Source: an uncultured Croceitalea sp. (lineage in GTDB: Bacteria > Bacteroidota > Bacteroidia > Flavobacteriales > Flavobacteriaceae). Taken from it: 64,000 nt of DNA. Below the pieces are notes generated by a model that worked only from the letters and a program-made list of their open reading frames with translations, was not told where the DNA came from and searched no databases. The position numbers and the translations under genes are program-made. This document shows positions 16,938 to 24,986 of the stretch, in pieces. Position 1 is the stretch's first letter, and every line of letters starts with the position of its first letter. Location of the stretch: contig CANMOV010000001.1 in the NCBI GenBank assembly GCA_947499565.1, positions 1,426,001-1,490,000 of the forward strand, in the 5' to 3' direction.

Positions 16938-17866
16938 ACTGTTTTTGATTTTACGGTTTGTATGAATATATCGTTGGCTGAAGGAATAGTTTCATTAAAC
17001 TGGTTGATGTTCCCTAAACTTGCCAGTTTACTAAGTATTGCTGAAGTATTATCTGAAGGCAGTTGTACCGTAAAGTCAAATTGCTTTTCCTCTATATTAT
17101 ATACTGAGTTGGTAATTTGAAAATCGCCGTTTATTGAATTTAATATGTTTTCTGCGTTTTCCTCTGTCTGTAAACTTACATTGAACACATTATTCTTATA
17201 TGCCTTCTTAATATCTGATAGCTTGCCATCCAATAATTTTTCTGACTCATGAATTAGGGTAATGTATTCGCAAAGTTCTTCTACAGATTCCATTCTGTGT
17301 GTTGAAAAGATAATAGAAGTACCTTGTTCCTTTAAGGCTAAAATTTCATCCTTAATTTTATTCGCATTAATGGGGTCAAAACCGCTGAAAGGTTCATCAA
17401 AAATAAGTAGCTTAGGTTTATGCAATACAGTAACTATAAATTGTATTTTTTGAGCCATACCCTTAGATAACTCCTGTATTTTTTTATTCCACCAGTCCCC
17501 TATTTCGAACCTATCAAACCAGTACTTTAAACGTTTTTTTGCTTCAGCTTTTGAGAGTCCTTTTAATTGTGCCAAGTAAAGTGCTTGTTCTCCCACTTTC
17601 ATACTCTTATACAGACCTCTTTCTTCTGGCAAATAACCTATAGCCGCAATGTGATGTGACGCTAAAGCTTCCCCATCAAAATATACTTTCCCTGTATCAG
17701 GAAATGAAATTTGATTAATAATACGTATTAGAGTGGTCTTACCAGCCCCATTTGGACCTAGCAATCCATAAATACAATTTTTAGGAATTTCAAGAGAAAT
17801 GTTACTAAGTGCGGTATGATTTCCAAATTTTTTGGAAACCCCATCAGCAACAAGTATGTGGCTCAT
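16934..17866 (-). CDS. ABC transporter ATP-binding protein
   Basis: This 310-residue cytoplasmic ATPase has Walker A GPNGAGKTT, a Q-loop, signature LSKGMAQKIQ, Walker B KLLIFDEPFSGFDP, and an H-loop in IIFSTHRM. The last 90 residues form the extra domain common in NatA-type ATPases (DUF4162-like). It is the first gene of an operon continuing with its permease, an MscS channel, an outer-membrane protein and an NtrC-like regulator. The grouping suggests a role in envelope stress or osmotic response, which is inference. Confidence 0.92.
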   Translation of the reverse strand: MSHILVADGVSKKFGNHTALSNISLEIPKNCIYGLLGPNGAGKTTLIRIINQISFPDTGKVYFDGEALASHHIAAIGYLPEERGLYKSMKVGEQALYLAQLKGLSKAEAKKRLKYWFDRFEIGDWWNKKIQELSKGMAQKIQFIVTVLHKPKLLIFDEPFSGFDPINANKIKDEILALKEQGTSIIFSTHRMESVEELCEYITLIHESEKLLDGKLSDIKKAYKNNVFNVSLQTEENAENILNSINGDFQITNSVYNIEEKQFDFTVQLPSDNTSAILSKLASLGNINQFNETIPSANDIFIQTVKSKTV

Positions 17867-17960
17867 TCAGTCAATTTTATTAAAGGTAAAGATATTGATA
17901 AAGGTTTGCGAATTTTTTCAAAAAAGTCAATTTTATTAATTGATAATGTCTTAAAAACAA

Positions 17961-17997
17961 AACCCACCCTTAAAATACATCAAGGATGGGAAAAAAA
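17961..17997 (-). terminator. Rho-independent terminator downstream of dnaJ
   Basis: Read on the minus strand, CCCATCCTT pairs with AAGGGTGGG (one G-T pair) across a short loop and is followed by TTTTGTTTTT. It lies between dnaJ and the ABC operon and should end grpE-dnaJ transcription. An A-run on the other side would let it work in both directions. Confidence 0.7.
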
Positions 17998-18082
17998 TTG
18001 CTATGAAAAAGAAAATTAGATACTGTAGAACAGTATCAGACTCAAATATACGTTTTTTATTTAATTGGCAATAGTAAAACTG

Positions 18083-19189
18083 TTAAGAGAACATATCTTT
18101 CACTTTTTCAAAGAAAGACTTATCGGATTTCTCTGGTCTTGGAGCAAAATTATCATCATTCTGCATTTTCTCGAAAAACTCTTTTTGTTCCGTATTTAAT
18201 TCTTTAGGTGTCCATACATTAACATGCACTAACAAATCTCCTGAACCATATCCATTAATACTGGAAACACCTTTACCTCTTAGTCTAAGTATTTTACCAG
18301 ATTGTATGCCAGATTCTAACTTAATACGAACTTTACCTCCAATAGCGTCTATCTCTTTTGAACTCCCTAATACCGCTTCTGAAAAACTGATATACAAATC
18401 ATAATGCAAATTATCCCCTTCTCTTTTTAAAGTAGGGTGCTCTTCTGTTTCTATGGCAACTAATAAATCTCCAGGGATTCCATTTCCAGGAGCTCCATTA
18501 CCCTTGCTAGAAACTTTAAGTTGCATCCCTTCCTCTACACCAGCTGGTATCTTAATAGACACGGTTTCTTCAACAACTTTTAATCCTTGGGCATCTGCAT
18601 CACTTGGTCTTTGGTCAATCATTTGACCTGCACCACCACAAGTACTACAAGTAGCTGCGGTTTGCATACGTCCCAATATTGTATTGGTAATTTTAGTAAC
18701 CTGTCCTTGACCATTACAAGTAGAACATGTTTTATAGGTAACACCATCTGCTTGTACTTTTCTACGAACTTTTACCTTCTTCTCAACACCGTTTACAATT
18801 TCTTCTAAAGTAAGTTTTACTCGGATGCGGAGATTGCTTCCTTTAACACGTCTTTGGCCACCGCCAAAACCACCAAAGCCACCACCGCCAAACGCACTAC
18901 CAAAAATATCTCCAAACTGACTAAAAATATCATCCATATTCATACCGCCGCCACCAAAGCCGCCACCTTCAAAAGCTTGGTGACCAAATTGGTCGTATTT
19001 GGCACGCTTATCAGCATCACCCAATACTTCATATGCTTCCGCTGCTTTTTTAAACATCTCCTCCGCAGCAGCATCGCCTGGGTTTTTATCAGGATGGTAT
19101 TCCACGGCCTTTTTACGATATGCTTTTTTTATCTCAGCAGCAGATGCGCTTTTAGAAACGCCTAGTATTTCATAAAAATCTTGCTTCAT
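18083..19189 (-). CDS. dnaJ: Chaperone DnaJ with a single zinc centre
   Basis: This 368-residue co-chaperone stimulates DnaK. It has a J domain with HPD (32-34), a Gly/Phe-rich linker (about 74-112), a reduced zinc-finger region, and two beta-barrel substrate-binding domains. Only two CxxCxGxG motifs are present (C155/C158 and C181/C184) instead of four. By position they match motifs II and III, so zinc centre 2 is kept and zinc centre 1 is lost. I recall the same reduced form from other flavobacteria. It lies 9 bases after grpE in the same operon. A heat-shock promoter was not identified. Confidence 0.95.
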   Translation of the reverse strand: MKQDFYEILGVSKSASAAEIKKAYRKKAVEYHPDKNPGDAAAEEMFKKAAEAYEVLGDADKRAKYDQFGHQAFEGGGFGGGGMNMDDIFSQFGDIFGSAFGGGGFGGFGGGQRRVKGSNLRIRVKLTLEEIVNGVEKKVKVRRKVQADGVTYKTCSTCNGQGQVTKITNTILGRMQTAATCSTCGGAGQMIDQRPSDADAQGLKVVEETVSIKIPAGVEEGMQLKVSSKGNGAPGNGIPGDLLVAIETEEHPTLKREGDNLHYDLYISFSEAVLGSSKEIDAIGGKVRIKLESGIQSGKILRLRGKGVSSINGYGSGDLLVHVNVWTPKELNTEQKEFFEKMQNDDNFAPRPEKSDKSFFEKVKDMFS

Positions 19190-19198
19190 ACTATGGTA

Positions 19199-19756
19199 TT
19201 AATTACCTACAACAACTTTTGGATGTCTAATGATTCTGTCACCAAGTTTAAATCCTTTCTCAATGACATCAATGATTTTACCTTTTAATTTCTTCTCTGG
19301 AGCAGGTATTTGCGTTACTGCATCATGGATTTCTGCATCAAAAACATCTCCTTGTTTAGTCTCTACCTCTTCTAAACCTTTATTTTTTAGGGTCTCGCGA
19401 AATTTATTACTTATCAATTCCACTCCTTTGAACAACTCTTTATCTTCGGATTTAGAAATTTCTTTTAGCGCTCTATCAAAATCATCCATAACGGGAAGCA
19501 GCGAAACAATTACATCTTGCCCTGCAGTTTTAAACAAGTCTATTCGCTCTTTTGATGTTCTTTTTTTGAAATTTTCAAATTCAGCAAAAAGTCTTAAGAA
19601 CTTATCCTTTTCTTTAGCCAAATCATCACGAAGCTGATCTTCTTCCGATACCTCCTCCTGCTCAGCCTCAACTTCTTCGTTAAGTTCAGTTTCATTAACG
19701 GATTGGGATTTCTCCATTTCTTCGTCCATCTCTTGAACCTTACTTTTTTTACTCAT
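19199..19756 (-). CDS. grpE: Nucleotide exchange factor GrpE
   Basis: This 185-residue protein exchanges ADP on DnaK. A highly acidic, disordered N-terminus (about 1-45) leads into a long coiled-coil (EKDKFLRLFAEFENFKKRTS), a four-helix region, and the beta-wing ending in KGFKLGDRIIRHPKVVVG, the GrpE signature. It is directly followed by dnaJ, the usual arrangement in Bacteroidota. Confidence 0.96.
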   Translation of the reverse strand: MSKKSKVQEMDEEMEKSQSVNETELNEEVEAEQEEVSEEDQLRDDLAKEKDKFLRLFAEFENFKKRTSKERIDLFKTAGQDVIVSLLPVMDDFDRALKEISKSEDKELFKGVELISNKFRETLKNKGLEEVETKQGDVFDAEIHDAVTQIPAPEKKLKGKIIDVIEKGFKLGDRIIRHPKVVVGN

Positions 19757-19844
19757 GCGATTTAAAATTTATATCCTTTTAGGGATGGCAAAAGTACTGC
19801 CATTTGATTCAAAATGTCAAAATGTCACCACTATTTATAAAAAA

Positions 19845-19862
19845 ATCCGCCAAAGGGCGGAT
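19845..19862 (-). terminator. Terminator of the TIGR01777 epimerase gene
   Basis: ATCCGCC-CTTT-GGCGGAT read on the minus strand, followed by TTTTTTATAAA. It lies 30 bases after the stop of the epimerase gene and upstream of grpE. Confidence 0.75.
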
Positions 19863-19891
19863 ATACTACTATTTACAAATTGATTCTATAA

Positions 19892-20851
19892 CTATATGTA
19901 TTCTTTAGAATACGAATGAATTGATTCTTTTTTAGAGGATTCTTTGCTATATATAGCCTCTAAAGCACCACAGATTGATGTTAGATTAAATTTAAAGCCT
20001 TTCTTCTCAATTCGCTTACTACTAACCCTTTGACTGGTATAAAGCAAATATGACATCTCTCCTAAAATCACCCGCATTGCAAATTCCGGTACATTTGGCA
20101 AAAGTATTGGTCTTTCCAAAACTTTAGCTAACTCTTTGGTCAACTTTGTATTCGTGACTGGATTTGGAGCAACACCATTAAATACACCTTGAAGCTTGTT
20201 TGTAAGCACAAAGACAAACATTCTAGCTAAATCCTGAAGGTGAATCCATGATTGCCATTGTTCACCGGTGCCAAATGCAGCACCAACATAATTTTTAATT
20301 GGTCTTACCATTTGCGGTAATGCACCTCCATTTTTAGAAAGCACTAATCCAATTCTAATCTTTGCAATAGAAAAATCGAAATTAGTAAAGGTATCTATTT
20401 CTTCTTCCCAAGCTTTAACTACATCTCCAAGAAAACTGTCATCAATTGATTGTTCTTCTTCAGTATAAAATGAAGAGAAAGAATTTGGATATATACCTAT
20501 TGCAGAGGCTGACACAAATGAGGTTATGTTTTTAGTTCCTGATTTTCGGATACCGTCGTGCAATGTTCTTAAACTATCTATGCGACTGTCTAGCACTTTT
20601 GCTTTATAAGAAGTTGTCCAACGATTAGAAATACTAGCTCCTGCCAAGTTTATAATTGCGGTAACATTGTCGAAACATTCTAAATCGATTTCCTTCTTAG
20701 AAGGATTCCAATAGAATCCTTTATAGGTATCTTTTGTCACTAATTTTTCCTTGGAAGTAGTTAAGTAATTTACGTGAACTCCCTTATCATTCAACTCCCT
20801 TACAATCGCTTTACCAACTAAACCTGTAGCGCCTGTAATCAATACCTTCAT
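19892..20851 (-). CDS. TIGR01777-family NAD(P)-dependent epimerase (YfcH-like)
   Basis: This 319-residue protein is an extended short-chain dehydrogenase with the nucleotide-binding GATGLVG (7-13), the AIINLAGASISNRWT block characteristic of TIGR01777/YfcH proteins, and a C-terminal DUF1731-like region (VPEFAMRVILGEMSYLLYTSQRV). The family reaction is not established. It is monocistronic, with its own terminator and a 139-base upstream gap. Confidence 0.85.
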   Translation of the reverse strand: MKVLITGATGLVGKAIVRELNDKGVHVNYLTTSKEKLVTKDTYKGFYWNPSKKEIDLECFDNVTAIINLAGASISNRWTTSYKAKVLDSRIDSLRTLHDGIRKSGTKNITSFVSASAIGIYPNSFSSFYTEEEQSIDDSFLGDVVKAWEEEIDTFTNFDFSIAKIRIGLVLSKNGGALPQMVRPIKNYVGAAFGTGEQWQSWIHLQDLARMFVFVLTNKLQGVFNGVAPNPVTNTKLTKELAKVLERPILLPNVPEFAMRVILGEMSYLLYTSQRVSSKRIEKKGFKFNLTSICGALEAIYSKESSKKESIHSYSKEYI

Positions 20852-20990
20852 GCTATCATTTTTTTTACAAATGTATAGGTTTAAAATACTGATTAATAAG
20901 CATTAAAAAAGGTTTAACAGTATTGTTTAAGTCTTATGTTAAATTAACTAGAAAGATTTAGTAACCTTAACAAGTTTTTATCAAATTAGT

Positions 20991-21650
20991 TTACTTTATT
21001 GCTCTTAGCATTTCACGTTTACCAGGCGGTCCCGGTAAGCGTTCCACAGTAAAACCAACTTCTTGCATAGCTCTACGCACACTGCCTTTAGCAGCATAAG
21101 TGACTAAAACACCTCCTTGTTTTAAGGCATTAAACATTTTCTCAAATATGGTTACAGACCATAATTCTGGTTGCACTCGATATCCAAAGGCATCAAAATA
21201 AATTAAGTTGAACAAATTTTGATGTTTTATCTCTTTAAAATCCAGCTTATTTTTAAAAAGGGCAAAATCTGTAGTAAGTTGTAATGGCATTCCCCATTTA
21301 GATTTATGCATCTGGAGAAACTGCTTCTCATATTGTTGAAAATTTAGTGTTTCCACATAATTTAAGGCAGCAATTTCTTCCATACTAACAGGGAAGGCTT
21401 CCACCCCTTCATAATTGATTTTTAAATCTAATTTCTGAGCTTCGACTAAAGTTATCAATGCATTTAAGCCTGTACCAAAACCAATCTCAAGTATGGAGAT
21501 TTCTTGGTTTTTAAATTGATTAAGCCCATTCTTTATAAAAACATGATACGCTTCTTGTACTGCTCCATGAATGGAATGGTATTGTTCATCCCAACCCTCT
21601 ATCTGTATTGTTTTGGAGCCGTCTGCAGTAGTAATTACTTTGCGCTTCAA
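20991..21650 (-). CDS. mnmD: tRNA mnm5s2U34 methyltransferase MnmD
   Basis: This 219-residue SAM-dependent methyltransferase has the DUF752/MnmD signature: SIHGAVQEAYHVFI, LEIGFGTGLNALIT (SAM motif I), IYFDAFGYRVQPELW, and the closing LPGPPGKREMLRA. It performs the last methyl transfer in making 5-methylaminomethyl-2-thiouridine at the tRNA wobble base. It is a stand-alone MnmD without the MnmC oxidase domain. The start is TTG, one base after the stop of the DUF4920 gene, which implies coupling. Confidence 0.9.
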   Translation of the reverse strand: MKRKVITTADGSKTIQIEGWDEQYHSIHGAVQEAYHVFIKNGLNQFKNQEISILEIGFGTGLNALITLVEAQKLDLKINYEGVEAFPVSMEEIAALNYVETLNFQQYEKQFLQMHKSKWGMPLQLTTDFALFKNKLDFKEIKHQNLFNLIYFDAFGYRVQPELWSVTIFEKMFNALKQGGVLVTYAAKGSVRRAMQEVGFTVERLPGPPGKREMLRAIK

Positions 21651-21651
21651 A

Positions 21652-22134
21652 TCACTTTTTAATTAAAACACCATCAGCTTCAAAACGAAGGGTTTTTTTT
21701 GGTTTCGTGATTTTTGCGATTTCAGCTTCTGAAGCTCCTTTATCCTTAGCGTAATGGCGTTGGTCTTTAACAGATAATTTTTCAACAAACGCTTTACCAT
21801 TCATTACTACTTTTCTTCCTGTAGCATCAAGAGGTACAAAAAAACCGTAATCTTTAAACTTTACAAATACTTCCTCATTATTAGACAAGTTCACCTTCAT
21901 CCAACAGCCTTTGGCTTGACAGACTTCATTTATATCACCTACTAATTGTGTAGTGATAGTATCTTTTGATTGTATATTTTGGTAAATCTTAGAATTCCTA
22001 CTCGCATTCTCTTTTTCAATAAAACTAGACCCAAACAATTCATATGAATTGGAGGCAGCATTTTCCTGACCAAAGGACTTTATGGACCCTAAGCAAACCA
22101 TTAAAATGATAGCTATAATGTTAATTTTTTTCAT
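21652..22134 (-). CDS. DUF4920 domain-containing exported protein
   Basis: The ATG at 22134 (MKKINIIAIILMVCLGSIKSFG) is preferred over an in-frame TTG three codons upstream, since it gives a clean signal peptide. The 160-residue product matches DUF4920 proteins, with the conserved VCQAKGCWMKVNL and VFVKFKDYGFFVPLDATGR blocks. This is an OB-fold-like periplasmic family of unknown function often seen with metal- or redox-related genes. It precedes mnmD with a 1-base gap. Confidence 0.8.
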   Translation of the reverse strand: MKKINIIAIILMVCLGSIKSFGQENAASNSYELFGSSFIEKENASRNSKIYQNIQSKDTITTQLVGDINEVCQAKGCWMKVNLSNNEEVFVKFKDYGFFVPLDATGRKVVMNGKAFVEKLSVKDQRHYAKDKGASEAEIAKITKPKKTLRFEADGVLIKK

Positions 22135-22243
22135 TGTATTCAAAAATTAGATATACGTTAACAAAACAACGAATTTAAAATTAAGAAAAAGCTAGAAACT
22201 TATGATAAATGGCTAATTTTAACTTTTATAACTTGTTTTGAAT

Positions 22244-23311
22244 ATGGATGTTCAATTAAAGAATATAGCAGTAGAAAAAGTAGCAACTTCAAAGATTAAC
22301 GAAGTTGATTTTGATAATTTATCATTTGGTAGTGTGTTTTCTGACCATATGTTAGAATGCACGTATAAAAATGGAGCCTGGGAAGCACCTAAAGTAGTTC
22401 CTTACCAACCTATTACTTTAGACCCATCTTCGAAGATTTTTCATTATGGGCAATCCATCTTTGAGGGAATGAAAGCGTACAAAGATACAGAGGGTGGTGT
22501 TTGGCTTTTTAGACCTTCTGACAATCAAAAACGACTTAATATTTCAGCGAAAAGAATGGCTATTCCAGAGTTACCTGAAGAATACTTTATGGAAGGTCTT
22601 TCTACACTTTTACAGGTTGATAAGGACTGGATTCCTACCCAAGCTGGGAGTTCTCTTTATATTAGACCATTTATATTCGCTTCGGGTAAAGGTTTTCATG
22701 CCTCACCAGCGGACGAATACAAATTTATTATTGCCACGGCTCCTTCTGGCGCCTACTTTTCAGGAAAAGTAAAAGTACTTATCGAAGAAAAGTATTCTCG
22801 TTCTGCAAACGGTGGTGTCGGTTTTGCAAAAGCAGGAGGTAACTATGCTGGGCAATTTTATCCTACACAATTAGCTGTAAAAAAAGGCTATCAACAGGTA
22901 ATATGGACTGATGATAACACGCATGAGTATATTGAAGAGGCTGGTGCAATGAATATTTTTGTGCGCATAAAGGATACATTAATAACCGGACCTACTAGTG
23001 ACCGTATCCTAGATGGAATTACAAGAAAGAGTATTTTAGATATTGCCGCAGATGAAGGCATTAAAGCAGAGGTAAGAAAAATTAGTGTTGCTGAGGTTGT
23101 TGAAGCTGCAAAATCTGGAGATTTAAAAGAAATGTTTGGAGCCGGCACAGCTGCAGTTATTTCTCCTATTGCTGGCTTTGGATTTCAAGGTATAGATTAT
23201 GATTTACCCGAACTTGAGAATAGCTATGCCATGCTATTAAAAAAGAGAATCACAGATATACAATACAATAGAGCCGAAGATAAGTTTGGGTGGCGCCATA
23301 AAGTTTTATAA
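22244..23311 (+). CDS. ilvE: Branched-chain amino acid aminotransferase
   Basis: This 355-residue fold-type IV PLP enzyme makes Leu, Ile and Val from their 2-oxo acids with glutamate as donor. It has FHYGQSIFEGMKAY near the N-terminus, the Schiff-base Lys in GFAKAGGNYAGQFYPTQ, EEAGAMNIF, and the phosphate-binding FGAGTAAVISPI. The length and these motifs fit the class II BCAT (eukaryote-like). ATG 22244 is preferred to an in-frame TTG 6 bases upstream. Transcription ends at a strong bidirectional terminator. Confidence 0.95.
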   Translation: MDVQLKNIAVEKVATSKINEVDFDNLSFGSVFSDHMLECTYKNGAWEAPKVVPYQPITLDPSSKIFHYGQSIFEGMKAYKDTEGGVWLFRPSDNQKRLNISAKRMAIPELPEEYFMEGLSTLLQVDKDWIPTQAGSSLYIRPFIFASGKGFHASPADEYKFIIATAPSGAYFSGKVKVLIEEKYSRSANGGVGFAKAGGNYAGQFYPTQLAVKKGYQQVIWTDDNTHEYIEEAGAMNIFVRIKDTLITGPTSDRILDGITRKSILDIAADEGIKAEVRKISVAEVVEAAKSGDLKEMFGAGTAAVISPIAGFGFQGIDYDLPELENSYAMLLKKRITDIQYNRAEDKFGWRHKVL

Positions 23312-23315
23312 AAAA

Positions 23316-23331
23316 AGCGCCGGATGGCGCT
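23316..23331. terminator. Bidirectional terminator between ilvE and the MazG-like gene
   Basis: AGCGCC-GGAT-GGCGCT flanked by A6 on the left and T7 on the right. It separates two convergent genes and overlaps neither coding frame. Confidence 0.88.
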
Positions 23332-23335
23332 TTTT

Positions 23336-23722
23336 TTATTTGTTCAATATGCTTTCAATATCTGGCTTAAAATAGTTAGGTCCTTTAAGCACTTTTCCAT
23401 CTTCACGATAAATCGGTTTTCCGTTTGCCCCTAGCTTACTCATATTACTTCGCTGAATTTCCTCAAAAACCTCTTCAATCTTGTACTGCATGCCATGTTC
23501 CAAAATTGTCCCACAAAGTATATATAACATATCGCCCAAAGCATCTGCTACCTCAACTAAGTCATTGTTTTGAGCAGCTTCAAAGTATTCTTTGTTTTCC
23601 TCATCCATTAAATTAAAACGAAGTAAGTTTTTAGATTCTCCCAAATCTGCTTCTGGTTTAGTTTTTATACCAAGACCAAATGCACTATGAAATTTTTCTA
23701 CGGCAGCTATTTTATTTTTCAT
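23336..23722 (-). CDS. MazG-like nucleotide pyrophosphohydrolase
   Basis: This 128-residue all-alpha NTP-PPase-like protein has metal-binding EENKEYFEA followed by EVADALGDMLYI, the ExxE...ExxD pattern of the MazG/HisE superfamily. The C-terminal SKLGANGKPIYREDGKVLKGPNYF stretch is typical of the phosphoribosyl-ATP pyrophosphohydrolase-like subfamily. It probably hydrolyses non-canonical NTPs to NMP and PPi in the cytoplasm. Confidence 0.85.
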   Translation of the reverse strand: MKNKIAAVEKFHSAFGLGIKTKPEADLGESKNLLRFNLMDEENKEYFEAAQNNDLVEVADALGDMLYILCGTILEHGMQYKIEEVFEEIQRSNMSKLGANGKPIYREDGKVLKGPNYFKPDIESILNK

Positions 23723-23761
23723 CAGTTAATTCAATTAAATTTGCGCTAAAATAAATGATTT

Positions 23762-23950
23762 ATGTTCACTACAGGGCAATTGATTTTCGCAGGGCTTTTT
23801 ATTGTTGTATTTGTTCTGTTTATCTTCTTTTCTTATAAAGAAGACAAAAAAATACACTTAAAGAATTATGGAGGTGTTATTTGGGTACTCTTTTCTTTTG
23901 TGATTTTCTTAATTTCTCTGTTTATAATTAAATACTTTCTTAAAAATTAA
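23762..23950 (+). CDS. Small two-helix membrane protein
   Basis: This 62-residue protein has two predicted transmembrane helices (about 5-24 and 39-60) and a short charged loop (SYKEDKKIHLKNYGG). I take it as real because of the well-formed topology, the clear start close after the divergent MazG-like gene, and my impression that similar short proteins occur in flavobacteria. The function is unknown. Confidence 0.6.
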   Translation: MFTTGQLIFAGLFIVVFVLFIFFSYKEDKKIHLKNYGGVIWVLFSFVIFLISLFIIKYFLKN

Positions 23951-24062
23951 CAAGAAAACCTCCTACACCACAAAAATTGCAGTTTTTACAACTTTATTGG
24001 GCTTCTGAACGTATAATATAGGAAAACAACTACTTTTGTAGTGCAAAGTCAACATCTCATCT

Positions 24063-24242
24063 ATGATTACTTTTTTTAGCATTCTTTTTGTATTACTTGG
24101 TATAAACATTTTGCTTGTTGTTTTCAGCCTTAATAGTTCTTCTAAAGGTTTAAAAAAACCTTTCCATAAAATTTCTGAAAGTTCTATATCAAAACTTTAT
24201 CCTGAACAATACTCAGAAACTGAATACAAAAAAGCAGTATAA
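24063..24242 (+). CDS. Small single-helix membrane protein
   Basis: This is a 59-codon frame with one N-terminal transmembrane helix (MITFFSILFVLLGINILLVV) and a polar cytoplasmic tail with several serines and lysines (SKLYPEQYSETEYKKAV). It fills the gap between the preceding small membrane gene and crcB on the same strand. The amphipathic organisation looks like a genuine protein rather than random sequence. No function can be given. Confidence 0.5.
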   Translation: MITFFSILFVLLGINILLVVFSLNSSSKGLKKPFHKISESSISKLYPEQYSETEYKKAV

Positions 24243-24350
24243 TTTATACTTTTATGGTATATTAACTTTTATGCCATTAGATTCTTTCTTCTCATGTAGT
24301 TTTTTGAGTGACTTTTGTATATCTGCATTGCATACGCTAAAAGCCTTAGC

Positions 24351-24719
24351 ATGAAACAAGTCTTACTCGTATTTTTAGGAGGTGGTCTAGGAAGCGCCTT
24401 ACGGTTTTTAATATCAAAAGTATTAAACCCTACTTTTCAACATTTCTTTTTGGGCACCTTTTTAGTAAACATAGTTGGCTGTTTGTTAATAGGTTTTATT
24501 CTTGGTTTTTCAGCGAAAAATAATTTTTTATCCGAAAACCACACCCTTCTTTTAGCCACAGGGTTTTGTGGAGGTTTTACAACATTTTCTGCATTTGCAT
24601 TTGAAAAACACTCCTTACTAAAATCCGGCGAATTACTTCATTTTTCGGTTTATACAATTTCAAGTATAGTTGTTGGCATTATAGCAGTCGCTATTGGTAT
24701 TTGGTTCACCAAGCTTTAA
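24351..24719 (+). CDS. crcB: Fluoride ion exporter CrcB/Fluc
   Basis: The start at MKQVLLVFLGGGLGSALRF gives 122 residues, the usual family length. An upstream in-frame ATG would add an unlikely tail. Four predicted helices, GGGLGSALRFLIS, GTFLVNIVGC and GFCGGFTTFSAFAFE (with the phenylalanine-box residues) identify a Fluc channel that exports fluoride as an antiparallel dimer. No fluoride riboswitch is recognisable upstream. Confidence 0.93.
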   Translation: MKQVLLVFLGGGLGSALRFLISKVLNPTFQHFFLGTFLVNIVGCLLIGFILGFSAKNNFLSENHTLLLATGFCGGFTTFSAFAFEKHSLLKSGELLHFSVYTISSIVVGIIAVAIGIWFTKL

Positions 24720-24863
24720 TTGAAATCGTTTTTAGCCCTGTTTCTCTCCTATTGTTAAAAAAAAGCAGTTAATCGTAGTTATTGTTACAATAATCTAGAA
24801 CAGGATACTTCACGCTTTATTACAAAATCAATAATATTTCATTTTATATAACTTAAAATTAAC

Positions 24864-24887
24864 ATACCCCTAAAAAAAAAGGGGTAT
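24864..24887. promoter_or_regulatory. ATACCCC-N10-GGGGTAT palindrome upstream of the P-II/amt operon
   Basis: This is a 7-bp perfect inverted repeat with an A-rich 10-base centre, ending 99 bases before the P-II start codon. The same ACCCC-N10-GGGGT arrangement occurs between the two glutamine synthetase genes at 58746-58765. Location upstream of a TAnnTTTG-type box suggests an activator or regulator site. A terminator for crcB is the alternative, because T-rich sequence follows. Confidence 0.6.
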
Positions 24888-24954
24888 ATATTTTTATATA
24901 ACAAAAATTGCATTACATACCCTTTTAATTATAGCCTATACTTTATTAATCATA

Positions 24955-24962
24955 TATATTTG
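24955..24962 (+). promoter_or_regulatory. Bacteroidota -7 promoter box for the P-II/amt operon
   Basis: TATATTTG matches the TAnnTTTG consensus of Bacteroidota housekeeping promoters and lies 25 bases before the start codon. A -33 TTG element is not evident, which fits dependence on an activator at the upstream palindrome. Confidence 0.55.
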
Positions 24963-24986
24963 ATCCGTTAACTAACAAAATCAATT

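Noticed and set aside
17816-18019. 67-codon plus-strand frame across the ABC ATPase start and dnaJ terminator
   Set aside because: It crosses the terminator hairpin and overlaps the ATPase N-terminus. No domain or start signal was seen.
18854-19165. 103-codon plus-strand frame rich in Thr/Lys
   Set aside because: It is the antisense of the Gly/Phe-rich and J-domain parts of dnaJ and has no independent evidence.
19230-19637. 135-codon plus-strand frame opposite grpE
   Set aside because: Antisense shadow of a well-identified gene, with Ser/Phe-rich composition typical of such shadows.
24243-24350. Fluoride riboswitch upstream of crcB
   Set aside because: The conserved pseudoknot sequence blocks of the crcB motif could not be found.
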